Below, piece by piece: positions 36,731 to 45,546 of a stretch of 64,000 nt of DNA. A program made the translations under genes and the position numbers. Every line of letters starts with the position of its first letter. Position 1 is the first letter of the stretch. The DNA comes from UBA7239 sp964509075 (GTDB lineage: Bacteria > Pseudomonadota > Gammaproteobacteria > Pseudomonadales > UBA7239): the NCBI GenBank assembly GCA_964509075.1, contig CAZDWC010000006.1, positions 1 to 64,000 on the forward strand. Direction: 5' to 3'. Under the pieces are notes generated by a model. It had not been told where the DNA came from. It was given only the letters and a program-made list of their open reading frames with translations, and ran no database searches.

Positions 36731-38179
36731 TCAGTCGGCTAATGGTCCGGTTTGTGTGTTGGCTGGATTGTGAAGTATGTGTTCGCGAACAGGATCCAGA
36801 TGTTGACGCAACTGCTGCCGCACCTCCCGGTATTCTGTCGTGTTGATCAGGTTGTGCCATTCGTGTGGATCATTGCGGTGATCATAAAGCTCTTCACTGC
36901 CGTCTGCATATTCAATGTAACGGAAGTCCTGTGAGCGTACGGCGATACTGTTGTTCTCCCATGAGGTAATTGCAGCATAAGGCCAGCTGGCGGAAGCAGT
37001 TTTCAGCAGAGGCATCAGATTGCGTCCCTGCATGTTTCGCGGAGTGGAAATATTCGCTGCGGCAAGCAGGGTAGGCGCAATGTCCAGTGTGCTTACGGGC
37101 GCCTTGCAGCGCTGTCCTGTGGTGATGCCTGGTCCACTCATGATCAATGGTATGTGCGTCGCCTCTTCCCATAGCGTCAGTTTTCGCCATTGCAGTTTTT
37201 CACCGAGGTGCCAGCCATGATCGGACCACAGTACCACGATGGTGTTGTCCGCCAGTGCTGATTGCCGGAGGGTTTGCAGTACTCTGCCCAGTTGTTCATC
37301 GGCAAAAGTGATGCTGGCAAGATAGGCTTGGACAGCTTTCTTCCAGAAGCCGTAACGCACGATGTCCTTGTGCAGGTATTCATTGACCAGGGCGCGTGCA
37401 GCCTCAGGAACATCGTCAAGATCGTTGGCGAGTACGGCAGGCAATTGCACAGAATCGAGTGGATAGCGATCAAAATATTGTTGTGGCAGATACCACGGCA
37501 AATGAGGTTTGCCAAAACCGCAGCCGATGAACAGGGGCTGGGTCTGTGGCTTGAGCAGCTGGGCACTTATCCAGCTGGCGACCTGGTAATCCGGCATTTG
37601 TTCAATCGGCGTGTCGATAACGCTCCAGTCGAATGTGGCGTCCATGCGATATTGTGGAGGGCCACCTTTGCGTGGATGTTCGTTGTCGGGCTCCACCGGT
37701 TCCTGGGGAAATCCCAGTTTGTCATTGGGCCAGTATTCATCCCAGGATTGCGAGTCGTGGTGATGAAAAACCTTGCCACTGCCGATGGCGCGATAACTAT
37801 TTTCGCGAAAGATTTGCGGCAATGTCTTCACTGACTTCATGCCGGGCATGTCGCGCCACACGGTTGTATTTTCATAAACGCGGGTTTGCAGTGGCGATAT
37901 ACCGGTCAAGGTGCTGACGCGCGAGCCATTGCACAGCGGGATGCTGCAGTGGGCATTGGTAAACAATGTGCCGGATGCAGCCAGTGCGTCAATGTTGGGG
38001 GTAATGGCTTTACCCTTGTAACCGCCAAGACAGTTTACCCAGCTATTGAGATCGTCAAACGCGACAAACAGGATGTTGGGTTTTTGTGTTGAGCCTGCTT
38101 GCAGCCCGGAAATCTGGCTGGCAGCCAATGCTGCCAATGAACTTTTCAGGAAAGCCCGGCGGCTGATGCTTGTGTTCAT
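36731..38179 (-). CDS. Tat-exported sulfatase with CNGSR active-site motif
   Basis: 482 residues. Twin-arginine signal SRRAFLKSSLAAL at the N-terminus. Metal site D42-D43 in AFDDLNSW; the active-site Cys83 lies in IPLCNGSRVSTLTG, followed later by WSDHGWHLGEKLQW (Asp/His/Lys ligands). Layout and length fit iduronate-2-sulfatase-like/choline-sulfatase-like enzymes. In type I sulfatases the Cys is converted to formylglycine through CxPxR or CxAxR; here the third position is Gly, so modification is uncertain. Likely substrate: a sulfated polysaccharide or ester in the periplasm. No sulfatase-maturing enzyme gene is in the window. The start overlaps the SGNH gene by 4 bases. Confidence 0.92.
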   Translation of the reverse strand: MNTSISRRAFLKSSLAALAASQISGLQAGSTQKPNILFVAFDDLNSWVNCLGGYKGKAITPNIDALAASGTLFTNAHCSIPLCNGSRVSTLTGISPLQTRVYENTTVWRDMPGMKSVKTLPQIFRENSYRAIGSGKVFHHHDSQSWDEYWPNDKLGFPQEPVEPDNEHPRKGGPPQYRMDATFDWSVIDTPIEQMPDYQVASWISAQLLKPQTQPLFIGCGFGKPHLPWYLPQQYFDRYPLDSVQLPAVLANDLDDVPEAARALVNEYLHKDIVRYGFWKKAVQAYLASITFADEQLGRVLQTLRQSALADNTIVVLWSDHGWHLGEKLQWRKLTLWEEATHIPLIMSGPGITTGQRCKAPVSTLDIAPTLLAAANISTPRNMQGRNLMPLLKTASASWPYAAITSWENNSIAVRSQDFRYIEYADGSEELYDHRNDPHEWHNLINTTEYREVRQQLRQHLDPVREHILHNPANTQTGPLAD

Positions 38180-39174
38180 CGTGCATCGTTCTCGTCAAAG
38201 TCGAACCAGTGGTTTTGCTGGATGGCCGTATAAATTGTTCTGGCAAACATAAGATTGGCTTCGGCGTTGGGATGGCTGTCCAGTAGATGAATACTGTAAT
38301 CGTCAATATTTTTTCCAATGAATTCTGTCGTGGTATCAACAAAGAAAAATCCGTGCCGGGTGCCGATGGCGCGTATCTTTTCAATGTCTGCTGCCGGGTG
38401 CTCGCGGTTATCAAGGTAGGCGAGCAGTACCGGCATTCCCGGTCTTATCCGGTCGGCCAACTCCCGCATGTGTGCGAGCTCCTTGTCGATAAAAATAAAT
38501 TGCTGCTCGTTGACTACAGGTGGCTGCAGGCCCACAGCTTTCTGTTTCATCGCGAGGTAGGCATGTACGTATGACATCCAGAAGCCATCCATGCGCGGCG
38601 GATTGAAAAGTGGAACGCTGCCGGTCTTTGGCGGAAGTGCGTACTGGTCGTTGAAGGCGCAAAAGCCCAGCAGAATGGCATCGGGTTGCCACTCAGCCAC
38701 CTTGTGTTCGAGGGTCGCGTTGTAGCGCTCCAGTCCGAAGCCGCCGATGGCAAAGTTGATGATTTCGTATGGTTTCGTACCGTGTTGGTTCATCCATGTT
38801 TCCAGCAGGCTGTGATAGCTGCTGTCCGTGGCAACACCTGTTGCCATGCTGTAGGAGTCGCCCAGGATGGCGATGCGGTATGTGCCCGGTTTTTTTTCAA
38901 GCGGATATTCCCGGTCGGCAAGTCCTTGGCTGTTGGTGTGCAATGGCGCAAGTTTGAAGCTTGTATCCAGATTGGGTTTCATTTCCCAGTAGATGTCATC
39001 AAACCTTGATTGCTGCATGAATCCTGCATTGTTGATCGGAACATTGTTTCGCAACGCGGATGCGTCAAAGGCTTTCCAGCCAAACAGCCAGCACCGGAAT
39101 CCCTGTTCCAGCAACATCAGTGACAGCAGCACGGATACTGTCAGCAGGAGTGTATTGATGGCAAGGTTCTTCAC
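38176..39174 (-). CDS. SGNH/GDSL hydrolase-like protein, membrane-anchored
   Basis: 332 residues. An N-terminal hydrophobic segment (LAINTLLLTVSVLLSLMLLE) acts as anchor or signal. SGNH blocks: AILGDSYSMATG (Ser), NFAIGGFGLERY (Gly), GFCAFNDQ (Asn) and DSHPNAEAN (Asp/His), an intact-looking esterase site. These proteins act on acyl groups of carbohydrates, and the next gene is a sulfatase overlapping by 4 bases, which suggests joint processing of a substituted polysaccharide. It follows the ABC1 kinase gene by 13 bases. Confidence 0.8.
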   Translation of the reverse strand: MKNLAINTLLLTVSVLLSLMLLEQGFRCWLFGWKAFDASALRNNVPINNAGFMQQSRFDDIYWEMKPNLDTSFKLAPLHTNSQGLADREYPLEKKPGTYRIAILGDSYSMATGVATDSSYHSLLETWMNQHGTKPYEIINFAIGGFGLERYNATLEHKVAEWQPDAILLGFCAFNDQYALPPKTGSVPLFNPPRMDGFWMSYVHAYLAMKQKAVGLQPPVVNEQQFIFIDKELAHMRELADRIRPGMPVLLAYLDNREHPAADIEKIRAIGTRHGFFFVDTTTEFIGKNIDDYSIHLLDSHPNAEANLMFARTIYTAIQQNHWFDFDENDAR

Positions 39175-39187
39175 GTGTCAGCTGGAT

Positions 39188-40510
39188 CTACAGTGAGGGC
39201 GGTGTTGCTGTATGCAGCAGGATCCTGTTGTCGGCAAACAGATCGAGATCCGGTGACAGCAGGCGAATGTAGCGATCAAAATACAAAAACTGTTTCAGCA
39301 GAAGCGTGAATTCGCGCGGGAAACGTATGCCGTGACGTCTTCCCAGTGTCGACACTCGCAATGTGACTTCATTGAGAAAGTCATCGCTTTCGCTGTCGTC
39401 CTGGAACTGCTGGTAGAGTTGTTCCAGATCGCGTGCCAGTGCCGTGGTGTCCACTTGCTGGTTGGTGGCGCCGATGCCGGCGAGCGCCTTGGCAATGGCC
39501 GGAAAGTCGCGTGTGGGCACGGTGGCAATCAAGGACAGCAGTGCCGCCCAGGTTGTCTGTGAAATGCGACCTACAATGCCGAAATCGATAAAACCGACGC
39601 GCCCGTCATCCAGCATCATCACATTGCCGGCATGCAGGTCAGCGTGATAAATCTGGCACTGGGTCAAACTCAGGAACCAGGTGTTGAGCGCATCAATCAG
39701 CGCTTGTTCGGGATTTGCGGAACGCTTGCGCACTTCTTCGATATTGGAAAGTGATACGCCGTGAAAACGCTCCATTGTCAGTACGCGTCTGCTGGAAGCA
39801 ATGCGATAAACATTGGGCACAGTCACGTGCGTAATCTTGTTCTGGTCAAGGAAGCGGCGGTAGAGTGCAATATTGTCAGCTTCACGATAAAAATCGCACT
39901 CCTCGAGCATGCCATTTCGGATTTCCTCCACCATGTCGGTGATGGAAGATTCAGGAATGTGCTTGCTCAGTTTTTCCAGCAGCATCGCGGAGAATTGCAT
40001 GAACTGGAAGTCGGTGGCGAGAATATCTTCGACACCAGGCTTTTGTACCTTGATGACGACGTCTTCTCCACTGTACAGGCGCGCAGCGTGCACTTGTGCA
40101 ATGGAAGCAGACGCCAGCGGTGTGTGATCAATCTCGCGGAAGTAGCGCGACAGTGTGGGGCCGAACTCCTCGATCAGCACTTTTTCAATGGCGCTGTAGG
40201 GCAGTGGCTGCGTCTGGTCGAGACAGCTCTGGAAAGCTTGTACGTAGTCGTGCGGAAACAGCGACGGTGAGCTGGCAATCAGCTGGCCGAGCTTTACATA
40301 GGTTGATCCCAGCGCCTCGACTGTATCCCGCGCCAGTTCCGGTAAAGGCATGTCGCGATGTTGCAGCCATCGCCAGCCGCTTTTCTGCAGGGCAACACTG
40401 GTCTGGGCGATACGGCGGGCGGCATTGTAGCCGGTGCGGATACGGTTGAGCACGGCGGTATTCCTCGTAGACTGCCGTTGCATTATCCATGTCGGCACCA
40501 GTGGCGCCAA
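39188..40510 (-). CDS. ABC1/UbiB-family atypical protein kinase
   Basis: About 440 residues (or 431 from an inner ATG at 40483). Family motifs: KLGQLIASSP (the KxGQ helix), ASASIAQVHAA (the Ala-rich loop replacing the P-loop), VVIKVQKPG (ATP-site Lys), HADLHAGNVM (catalytic loop) and FIDFGIVG (metal-binding DFG). UbiB supports ubiquinone synthesis, but UbiB also has two C-terminal membrane helices, which are missing here, so this is an ABC1 kinase of unknown role and not clearly ubiB. Divergent from tmcA, and first in the minus-strand run that leads to the SGNH, sulfatase and kinase genes. Confidence 0.88.
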   Translation of the reverse strand: MAPLVPTWIMQRQSTRNTAVLNRIRTGYNAARRIAQTSVALQKSGWRWLQHRDMPLPELARDTVEALGSTYVKLGQLIASSPSLFPHDYVQAFQSCLDQTQPLPYSAIEKVLIEEFGPTLSRYFREIDHTPLASASIAQVHAARLYSGEDVVIKVQKPGVEDILATDFQFMQFSAMLLEKLSKHIPESSITDMVEEIRNGMLEECDFYREADNIALYRRFLDQNKITHVTVPNVYRIASSRRVLTMERFHGVSLSNIEEVRKRSANPEQALIDALNTWFLSLTQCQIYHADLHAGNVMMLDDGRVGFIDFGIVGRISQTTWAALLSLIATVPTRDFPAIAKALAGIGATNQQVDTTALARDLEQLYQQFQDDSESDDFLNEVTLRVSTLGRRHGIRFPREFTLLLKQFLYFDRYIRLLSPDLDLFADNRILLHTATPPSL

Positions 40511-40591
40511 GGTGATCCGTTATTGAATGGCATGGCGATATGGGCGCCCCTGCTGCATCATGCGCGCACGCACATGAAACCAGGACACTTG

Positions 40592-42265
40592 ATGGCGGTC
40601 ATCACACTTCAGCGCTGGGCTGGCGAACTGGCGTCGCGTGGACATCGCGGCCTGCTGCTTTTAGCCGGGAGTGCGGCATGGTGCCGGCAAGCTGCCTTGT
40701 CCCTTTGCCATGAAAATAGCGGGCTGCCGCGCATCTGGATCGGGGATACAGGGGGCGATGCCATTCCGGCGACCAAGGTGCGACAGGTTTTGGGCAGTGA
40801 ATATACGCTGACCGTTTTTGATGTTCACAGTGGACTGCACCCTGATGCGTTGGCGGCAGTGGCCGGTACGGTGGCGGGGGGTGGTGTCCTGATCCTGCTA
40901 GTGCCCGAATGGTCTCAATGGTCTTTGCTGCCTGATGCAGATTACTCGCGTATTGCTTCCTACCCTGTTGAAAGCGATGCGCTTTCACGGCGTTTTATTG
41001 CTCATGTGCAGCGTACTCTGCAAGCTTGTCTGGCCTGTGACGATGCTTTCCTGTTGCTGGAAGAAGCAGCTGTTGTTCGGGAGGGTGTCGCCATGACTAT
41101 GCAGTTGCCGGTGTTGTGTGGTGGCAATGTCGATGGTCTTGTGCCAACGCAGGAACAACAGGCGGCGCTGGAGCAACTGATCGCGCATGATGGCGTGTCA
41201 GTCATGCTGGCAGAGCGAGGTCGCGGTAAATCAGCTGTATTGGGTTTTGCGGCAAGCCGGTTTCAGGCAGAAGGCAGGCGTGTATTGCTGACGGCACCAT
41301 CAAGACAGGCGGCAGCTCAGGTATTCCGCCATTGTGAAAATGCGCAGCCTGTTTTTTTGTCGCCGGACATGATCCTCGCCGATTCCTCCATTACTGCCGA
41401 TGTGCTGCTGGTTGATGAGGCAGCCGCGATCAGCTTGCCGCTGTTGCTTGGCTTGCTCCGGCGTTTTTCGCAAGTGATTTTTGCTACTACGACTGATGGC
41501 TATGAGGGCACGGGCCAAGGCTTTGTGCTGCGTTTTTTGCGTGAGCTGGATCGGTGTGCACCTGGATGGTTGTCATTGAAACTGCTGTCTCCCGTGCGCT
41601 GGGCGGCAGGAGATACGGTGGAGCGTTGGTTGTACAGGCTTTTTTTGCTTGATGCACATGAGGAGAATTTTTCACTGCCAGACATTTCTCTTTTGTCACC
41701 TGTAGTCGAGGTCTTGTCGCAGGAAGCCCTGCTGCAATCACCGGCCCTGCTGCAATCCGTTTACGGCTTGTTGCGTTCTGCTCATTATCGCACTACCCCT
41801 GACGACTTGCGTTTTCTGCTGGATGGGCCGGGCCTCTGCATCTATCGATTGGTGCAAGATCATCAGACGCTGGCCGTGGTGATGGTGGTGGAAGAGGGCA
41901 GCATCGACAGGGAGATGGCGGCAGAAATTGCCGCGGGCCGGCGCCGTCCCCGCGGTCATTTGCTGGTGCAGACACTTGCGATACATCTGGGGCAACCGCA
42001 ATATTTGCGGCTGCGAGTTGCTCGAGTGCTGCGTATTGCCGTGCACTCGCAGTACCAGCGTTCCGGGTTCGGTTCGCTACTGTTACGCGCAGTCATCAAC
42101 GATCAACAGCAGCGTGGTGTCAGTGCCATTGGCAGCAGCTTCAGCGCCACGCCGGAAGTGGTGGCATTCTGGCAGGCCAACGGTTTTGACGTATTGCGCA
42201 TGGGGAGCCGGCGCCAGGCAGCCAGTGCGGCACCTGCGGCACTGGTGTTGCAGCATCTTGGCTGA
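40592..42265 (+). CDS. tmcA: tRNA(Met) cytidine acetyltransferase TmcA, short form
   Basis: 557 residues from the ATG at 40592, which has AGGA seven bases upstream; earlier in-frame ATGs (40532, 40574) lack ribosome sites. N-terminal DUF1726-type domain, RecD-like helicase with Walker A AERGRGKSAVLG and Walker B LLVDEAAAI, then a GNAT acetyltransferase domain (HSQYQRSGFGSLLL, acetyl-CoA loop). It makes N4-acetylcytidine at the wobble base of elongator tRNA-Met. E. coli TmcA has about 670 residues; the C-terminal tRNA-binding tail after the GNAT domain is largely missing here. No frameshift is apparent. Confidence 0.9.
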   Translation: MAVITLQRWAGELASRGHRGLLLLAGSAAWCRQAALSLCHENSGLPRIWIGDTGGDAIPATKVRQVLGSEYTLTVFDVHSGLHPDALAAVAGTVAGGGVLILLVPEWSQWSLLPDADYSRIASYPVESDALSRRFIAHVQRTLQACLACDDAFLLLEEAAVVREGVAMTMQLPVLCGGNVDGLVPTQEQQAALEQLIAHDGVSVMLAERGRGKSAVLGFAASRFQAEGRRVLLTAPSRQAAAQVFRHCENAQPVFLSPDMILADSSITADVLLVDEAAAISLPLLLGLLRRFSQVIFATTTDGYEGTGQGFVLRFLRELDRCAPGWLSLKLLSPVRWAAGDTVERWLYRLFLLDAHEENFSLPDISLLSPVVEVLSQEALLQSPALLQSVYGLLRSAHYRTTPDDLRFLLDGPGLCIYRLVQDHQTLAVVMVVEEGSIDREMAAEIAAGRRRPRGHLLVQTLAIHLGQPQYLRLRVARVLRIAVHSQYQRSGFGSLLLRAVINDQQQRGVSAIGSSFSATPEVVAFWQANGFDVLRMGSRRQAASAAPAALVLQHLG

Positions 42266-42285
42266 GCGCATGTTTGTTGCGAAGG

Positions 42286-42302
42286 TATAATGCAATATTG
42301 CA
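42286..42302 (+). promoter_or_regulatory. -10 element and 12-bp palindrome before the TusA-like gene
   Basis: Perfect TATAAT (42286-42291), 40 bases before the start, directly joined to the palindrome TGCAATATTGCA (42291-42302) at the expected transcription start. No convincing -35. The palindrome is a plausible repressor site, but this is inference. Confidence 0.4.
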
Positions 42303-42330
42303 AGTCTGGGCGTTAAGCGGGTGGGGTACA

Positions 42331-42558
42331 ATGTCTGATGTTTTTCTGGATGCGCGTGGCATGTCTTGTCCTCTTCCTCTTTTGAAGGCGCGCAAGGCCT
42401 TGCGCGATATGGCCATTGGCCAGACGCTGGAAATACTTGCCACTGATGCAGGTTCCTGGCGAGACTTTGCTGCGTTTGCGGAACAAAGTGGCCAGCATTT
42501 GCTCGAAGCCGTCGAAAATGGCGGCGAATACCGCTATGTGTTGCAGCGCACCGTATGA
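42331..42558 (+). CDS. TusA-family sulfurtransferase
   Basis: 75 residues from the ATG at 42331 (GGTGGGGT just upstream; the frame extends 57 bases further without support). The conserved DARGMSCPLPLLKARKAL contains the CPxP motif with the sulfur-carrying Cys. TusA-like proteins relay persulfide sulfur for tRNA thiolation, molybdenum cofactor or other pathways; the partner here cannot be told. Overlap of its TGA with a downstream ATG (ATGA at 42555) suggests coupling to the M16 protease gene, though an inner start of that gene is preferred. Confidence 0.9.
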   Translation: MSDVFLDARGMSCPLPLLKARKALRDMAIGQTLEILATDAGSWRDFAAFAEQSGQHLLEAVENGGEYRYVLQRTV

Positions 42559-42599
42559 AGGGGTTGAGACAGGGAATGAATATCTGCAGGGTGATTCGT

Positions 42600-45530
42600 A
42601 TGCAAGTCATCGCCAGAAATACATCGGCTTTATTGTTGTTGTGTTTGCTGGCGTTTGGTATTCATGCCCAGCCATTGCCGCCGGTTGCGGCGGCGGACAA
42701 GCAGACTGTTGTGCTGGAGACGCCCGTCAAGGGTGAAACGGATACACGCGCTTACCGCTATATCAAATTGACCAATGGGCTGCGGGTGTTGCTGATATCT
42801 GATCCTCACGCTGATAAAGCTGCGGCTGCACTCAATGTTGCCGCCGGCAGTGTCGACGATCCGCGTGATCGGCAGGGTTTGGCACATTTTCTGGAGCACA
42901 TGCTGTTTCTGGGGACGGAAAAGTATCCGCAGTCCGGTGAGTATCAGGATTTCATCAGTGCTCAAGGCGGTAGTCACAATGCTTACACTGCGCTGGAGCA
43001 GACCAATTATTTTTTTGATATTGACCCGGATAGCTTGCAGCCGGCACTTGATCGATTCGCCCAGTTTTTCATTTCGCCTCGTTTTGATGAAGCCTACGTC
43101 GAGCGCGAAAAAAATGCAGTGAATTCAGAATACCAGGCCAGAATTCGCGATGATGAACGCAGGCTGTGGGATGTTTATCGCGAAATATTTCACGATCAAA
43201 ATCCTGCCGCGACATTCGGGGTTGGCAGTTTGCAGACGCTTTCCGATACGCCCAGCAGCAAAGTGCGTGATGATTTGGTGGTGTTTTATGAAAACCATTA
43301 TTCGGCAGATGTGATGACTTTGGCGATTCTGGGGCGTGAATCCCTGCCGGAGTTGCAAGTATGGGCAGAGACGCTTTTTTCTGCGGTGCCGAATCATAAG
43401 CTCGCAAAGGATCCTGTGGAGAAGCCGGTATTTCGCGACAAGTTGTTGCCGGCGAAACTGATGATGCAATCGGTAAAATCCGACAGGCATCTGAAGCTGG
43501 TTTTTCCCCTGCCGTCACTGCAGCCCTATTACCGTATAAAGCCGGATGCCTATATCAGCTATTTGCTGGGGCATGAAGGTGAGGGTAGTCTGTTCGCCGT
43601 TTTGAAAGCGAGGGGCTGGGCGGAACGGCTGGCGGCTGGCAGCGGGCTTTCTGCAAGTTTTGCGGCGACACTGGATGTGGATATCACCTTGACGGAAGAG
43701 GGTTACCGGCATGTCGATGATGTTGCCATGCTGTTTTTTCAGGCGGTTGATACGCTGAGGAAAAACGGTGTTGTGAAGTGGCAGTATGAAGAACAGAAGC
43801 GCCTGCGTGATCTCGAATTCAGATTTCATGAGAAGCAGGACGCTGAAAAATATGTAAGTGCTCTGGCGAGCGCGATGCAGGATTATCCGCCAGCGGAAGT
43901 GCTGCGTGGCAATTACATGATGGAGGATTTCGATGCGGAGCTCATTAATCGCATTCTGTCCTTTGTGCGTCCTGACAATGTACTGCAGGTAGTTACCGCT
44001 GTTGATCTCAAGGGCGATAAGCAATCGCGGTATTACAATGCGCCTTATCGGTTGGAAAAAGTCAGTGGCGATGTGCTGTCCTTGTGGAGCAAGGCACATC
44101 TTTTTTCATCCATCAGGATTCCTGAGAAAAATCCGTTCATACCCGATGCGCTGAAGCTAAAGCCTGCTCCATTGCTGATGATGAAGGGTCGGCAGTCGGC
44201 TGTGCCGCAAAAAATTGCCAGCAGCAGCAATTACAATTTGTGGTTCCAGCAGGACACGCAGTTCAAGGTGCCCAAGGCCAGTATCATGGTGTATGCCCGC
44301 AGTCGTTTTGCCTCGGCATCCGTCAAGGAAGCGGCCATGTCTGAACTGTTTGTGCGGTTGCTCAATGATCATCTCAATTCCCTGCTTTATACAGCCAGTT
44401 TGAGTGGTCTGGATTTTGCCATCAGCAAGCGCTCACGCGGTATTGCTTTCCAGTTGACAGGTTACAGCGACAAGCAGGGCTTGCTGCTCAAATCCGTGAT
44501 GGGCACGTTTCGCAATCCGGTTTTCAGCGAGGAGCGTTTCAAACTGATCAAGGCGCAGTGGCAGGATGAGTTGCGCAATGCCGGCAAGCAGACGCCGTAT
44601 CAGCAACTCATGCAGGATTTGCCTGTAGTGCTGGCGCATGGCTACTGGGGGCGCAATGATTACCTGCAAGTTCTGGATGGACTCTCATTAAAGGAAGTGC
44701 AGGATTACGAGCTGGAGTTTTCGCAGGCGATTGTTGCCGACATTCTTGTCTATGGAAATTTCTACCAGGCCGAAGCCGTCAAACTGGCGCAGGTAGTGCA
44801 GAACACGCTCAATCTTGAAGCCAGCCATCTGCCTGATGTGCCGGCGAGAGTTGTTGAACTTCCGCCGGTTGGCGAACCATTCCTGTTCGTGGATGTGCTC
44901 GAGCATAATGATGCTGCGCTGGTGAAATATTTCCAGTCGCCTGCTGACAGTGTGGATGCCCAGGTGCAGATGATGATGTTGGCTCAGGTTATTCGTTCGG
45001 CATTTTTCCAGTCTCTGCGCACCGATCAGCAGCTGGGTTATGTGGTGACCTGTGCCTATTATCCCCTGGCGCGCGTACCTGGTCTGGCGTTTCTGGTGCA
45101 ATCTCCTGCGTACGGTGTCGGCGAAATCAACAAGCGGGTTGAGACTTTCATCCGCGATTACCATCAGCAAATCGGCGGGTTTGATGACGCCTGGTTTGAG
45201 CAGCAGAAACAAGCATTGATGACACAGCTGCAGGAGAGCCCCAAAAATCTTGCGGAACAGTCGATGGAGTACTGGGCAGACATGACGCTGAACTACACCG
45301 GCTTTGATCACAGGCAGCAGCAGATCGCGGCCTTGCAAAAGTTGCAGCGCACTGATTTGCTGAAGGCTTATCAGGTTACCTTGTTGGATGCCAATCGTCG
45401 CCAATTGTTGTTGGTGAGCCCTGGGCAGAAAGGGATCAAGGATATTCTGGATGGTTCAAGTCAGCAGTACATCTACATCGACAACACTGACCGTCTGAAA
45501 GCGACAATGTCCAGCCATTCATTGCAGTAA
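42600..45530 (+). CDS. M16 zinc metalloprotease, pitrilysin/insulinase type
   Basis: About 976 residues from the ATG at 42600, which has AGGG upstream and gives a clean signal peptide (LLLLCLLAFGIHA-QPL); the frame also permits an ATG at 42555. The inverted zinc motif HFLEH (H96-E99-H100, with catalytic E99) is followed by the third ligand near ~176 in NAVNSEYQ. Four roughly equal domains as in protease III, including the C-terminal half with LRTDQQLGYVV (R and Y substrate residues). Probably a periplasmic peptidase clearing short peptides. It converges on trmL with 16 bases between. Confidence 0.95.
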   Translation: MQVIARNTSALLLLCLLAFGIHAQPLPPVAAADKQTVVLETPVKGETDTRAYRYIKLTNGLRVLLISDPHADKAAAALNVAAGSVDDPRDRQGLAHFLEHMLFLGTEKYPQSGEYQDFISAQGGSHNAYTALEQTNYFFDIDPDSLQPALDRFAQFFISPRFDEAYVEREKNAVNSEYQARIRDDERRLWDVYREIFHDQNPAATFGVGSLQTLSDTPSSKVRDDLVVFYENHYSADVMTLAILGRESLPELQVWAETLFSAVPNHKLAKDPVEKPVFRDKLLPAKLMMQSVKSDRHLKLVFPLPSLQPYYRIKPDAYISYLLGHEGEGSLFAVLKARGWAERLAAGSGLSASFAATLDVDITLTEEGYRHVDDVAMLFFQAVDTLRKNGVVKWQYEEQKRLRDLEFRFHEKQDAEKYVSALASAMQDYPPAEVLRGNYMMEDFDAELINRILSFVRPDNVLQVVTAVDLKGDKQSRYYNAPYRLEKVSGDVLSLWSKAHLFSSIRIPEKNPFIPDALKLKPAPLLMMKGRQSAVPQKIASSSNYNLWFQQDTQFKVPKASIMVYARSRFASASVKEAAMSELFVRLLNDHLNSLLYTASLSGLDFAISKRSRGIAFQLTGYSDKQGLLLKSVMGTFRNPVFSEERFKLIKAQWQDELRNAGKQTPYQQLMQDLPVVLAHGYWGRNDYLQVLDGLSLKEVQDYELEFSQAIVADILVYGNFYQAEAVKLAQVVQNTLNLEASHLPDVPARVVELPPVGEPFLFVDVLEHNDAALVKYFQSPADSVDAQVQMMMLAQVIRSAFFQSLRTDQQLGYVVTCAYYPLARVPGLAFLVQSPAYGVGEINKRVETFIRDYHQQIGGFDDAWFEQQKQALMTQLQESPKNLAEQSMEYWADMTLNYTGFDHRQQQIAALQKLQRTDLLKAYQVTLLDANRRQLLLVSPGQKGIKDILDGSSQQYIYIDNTDRLKATMSSHSLQ

Positions 45531-45546
45531 TGTTTCGATAATTCTG

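Noticed and set aside
36660..36860. N-terminal extension of the larger hybrid kinase
   Set aside because: It runs into the sulfatase gene and destroys the signal peptide that starts at 36659.
40358..40591. Longer N-terminus of TmcA
   Set aside because: It overlaps the divergent ABC1 kinase start, has no similarity to the family and no ribosome site, whereas AGGA precedes the ATG at 40592.
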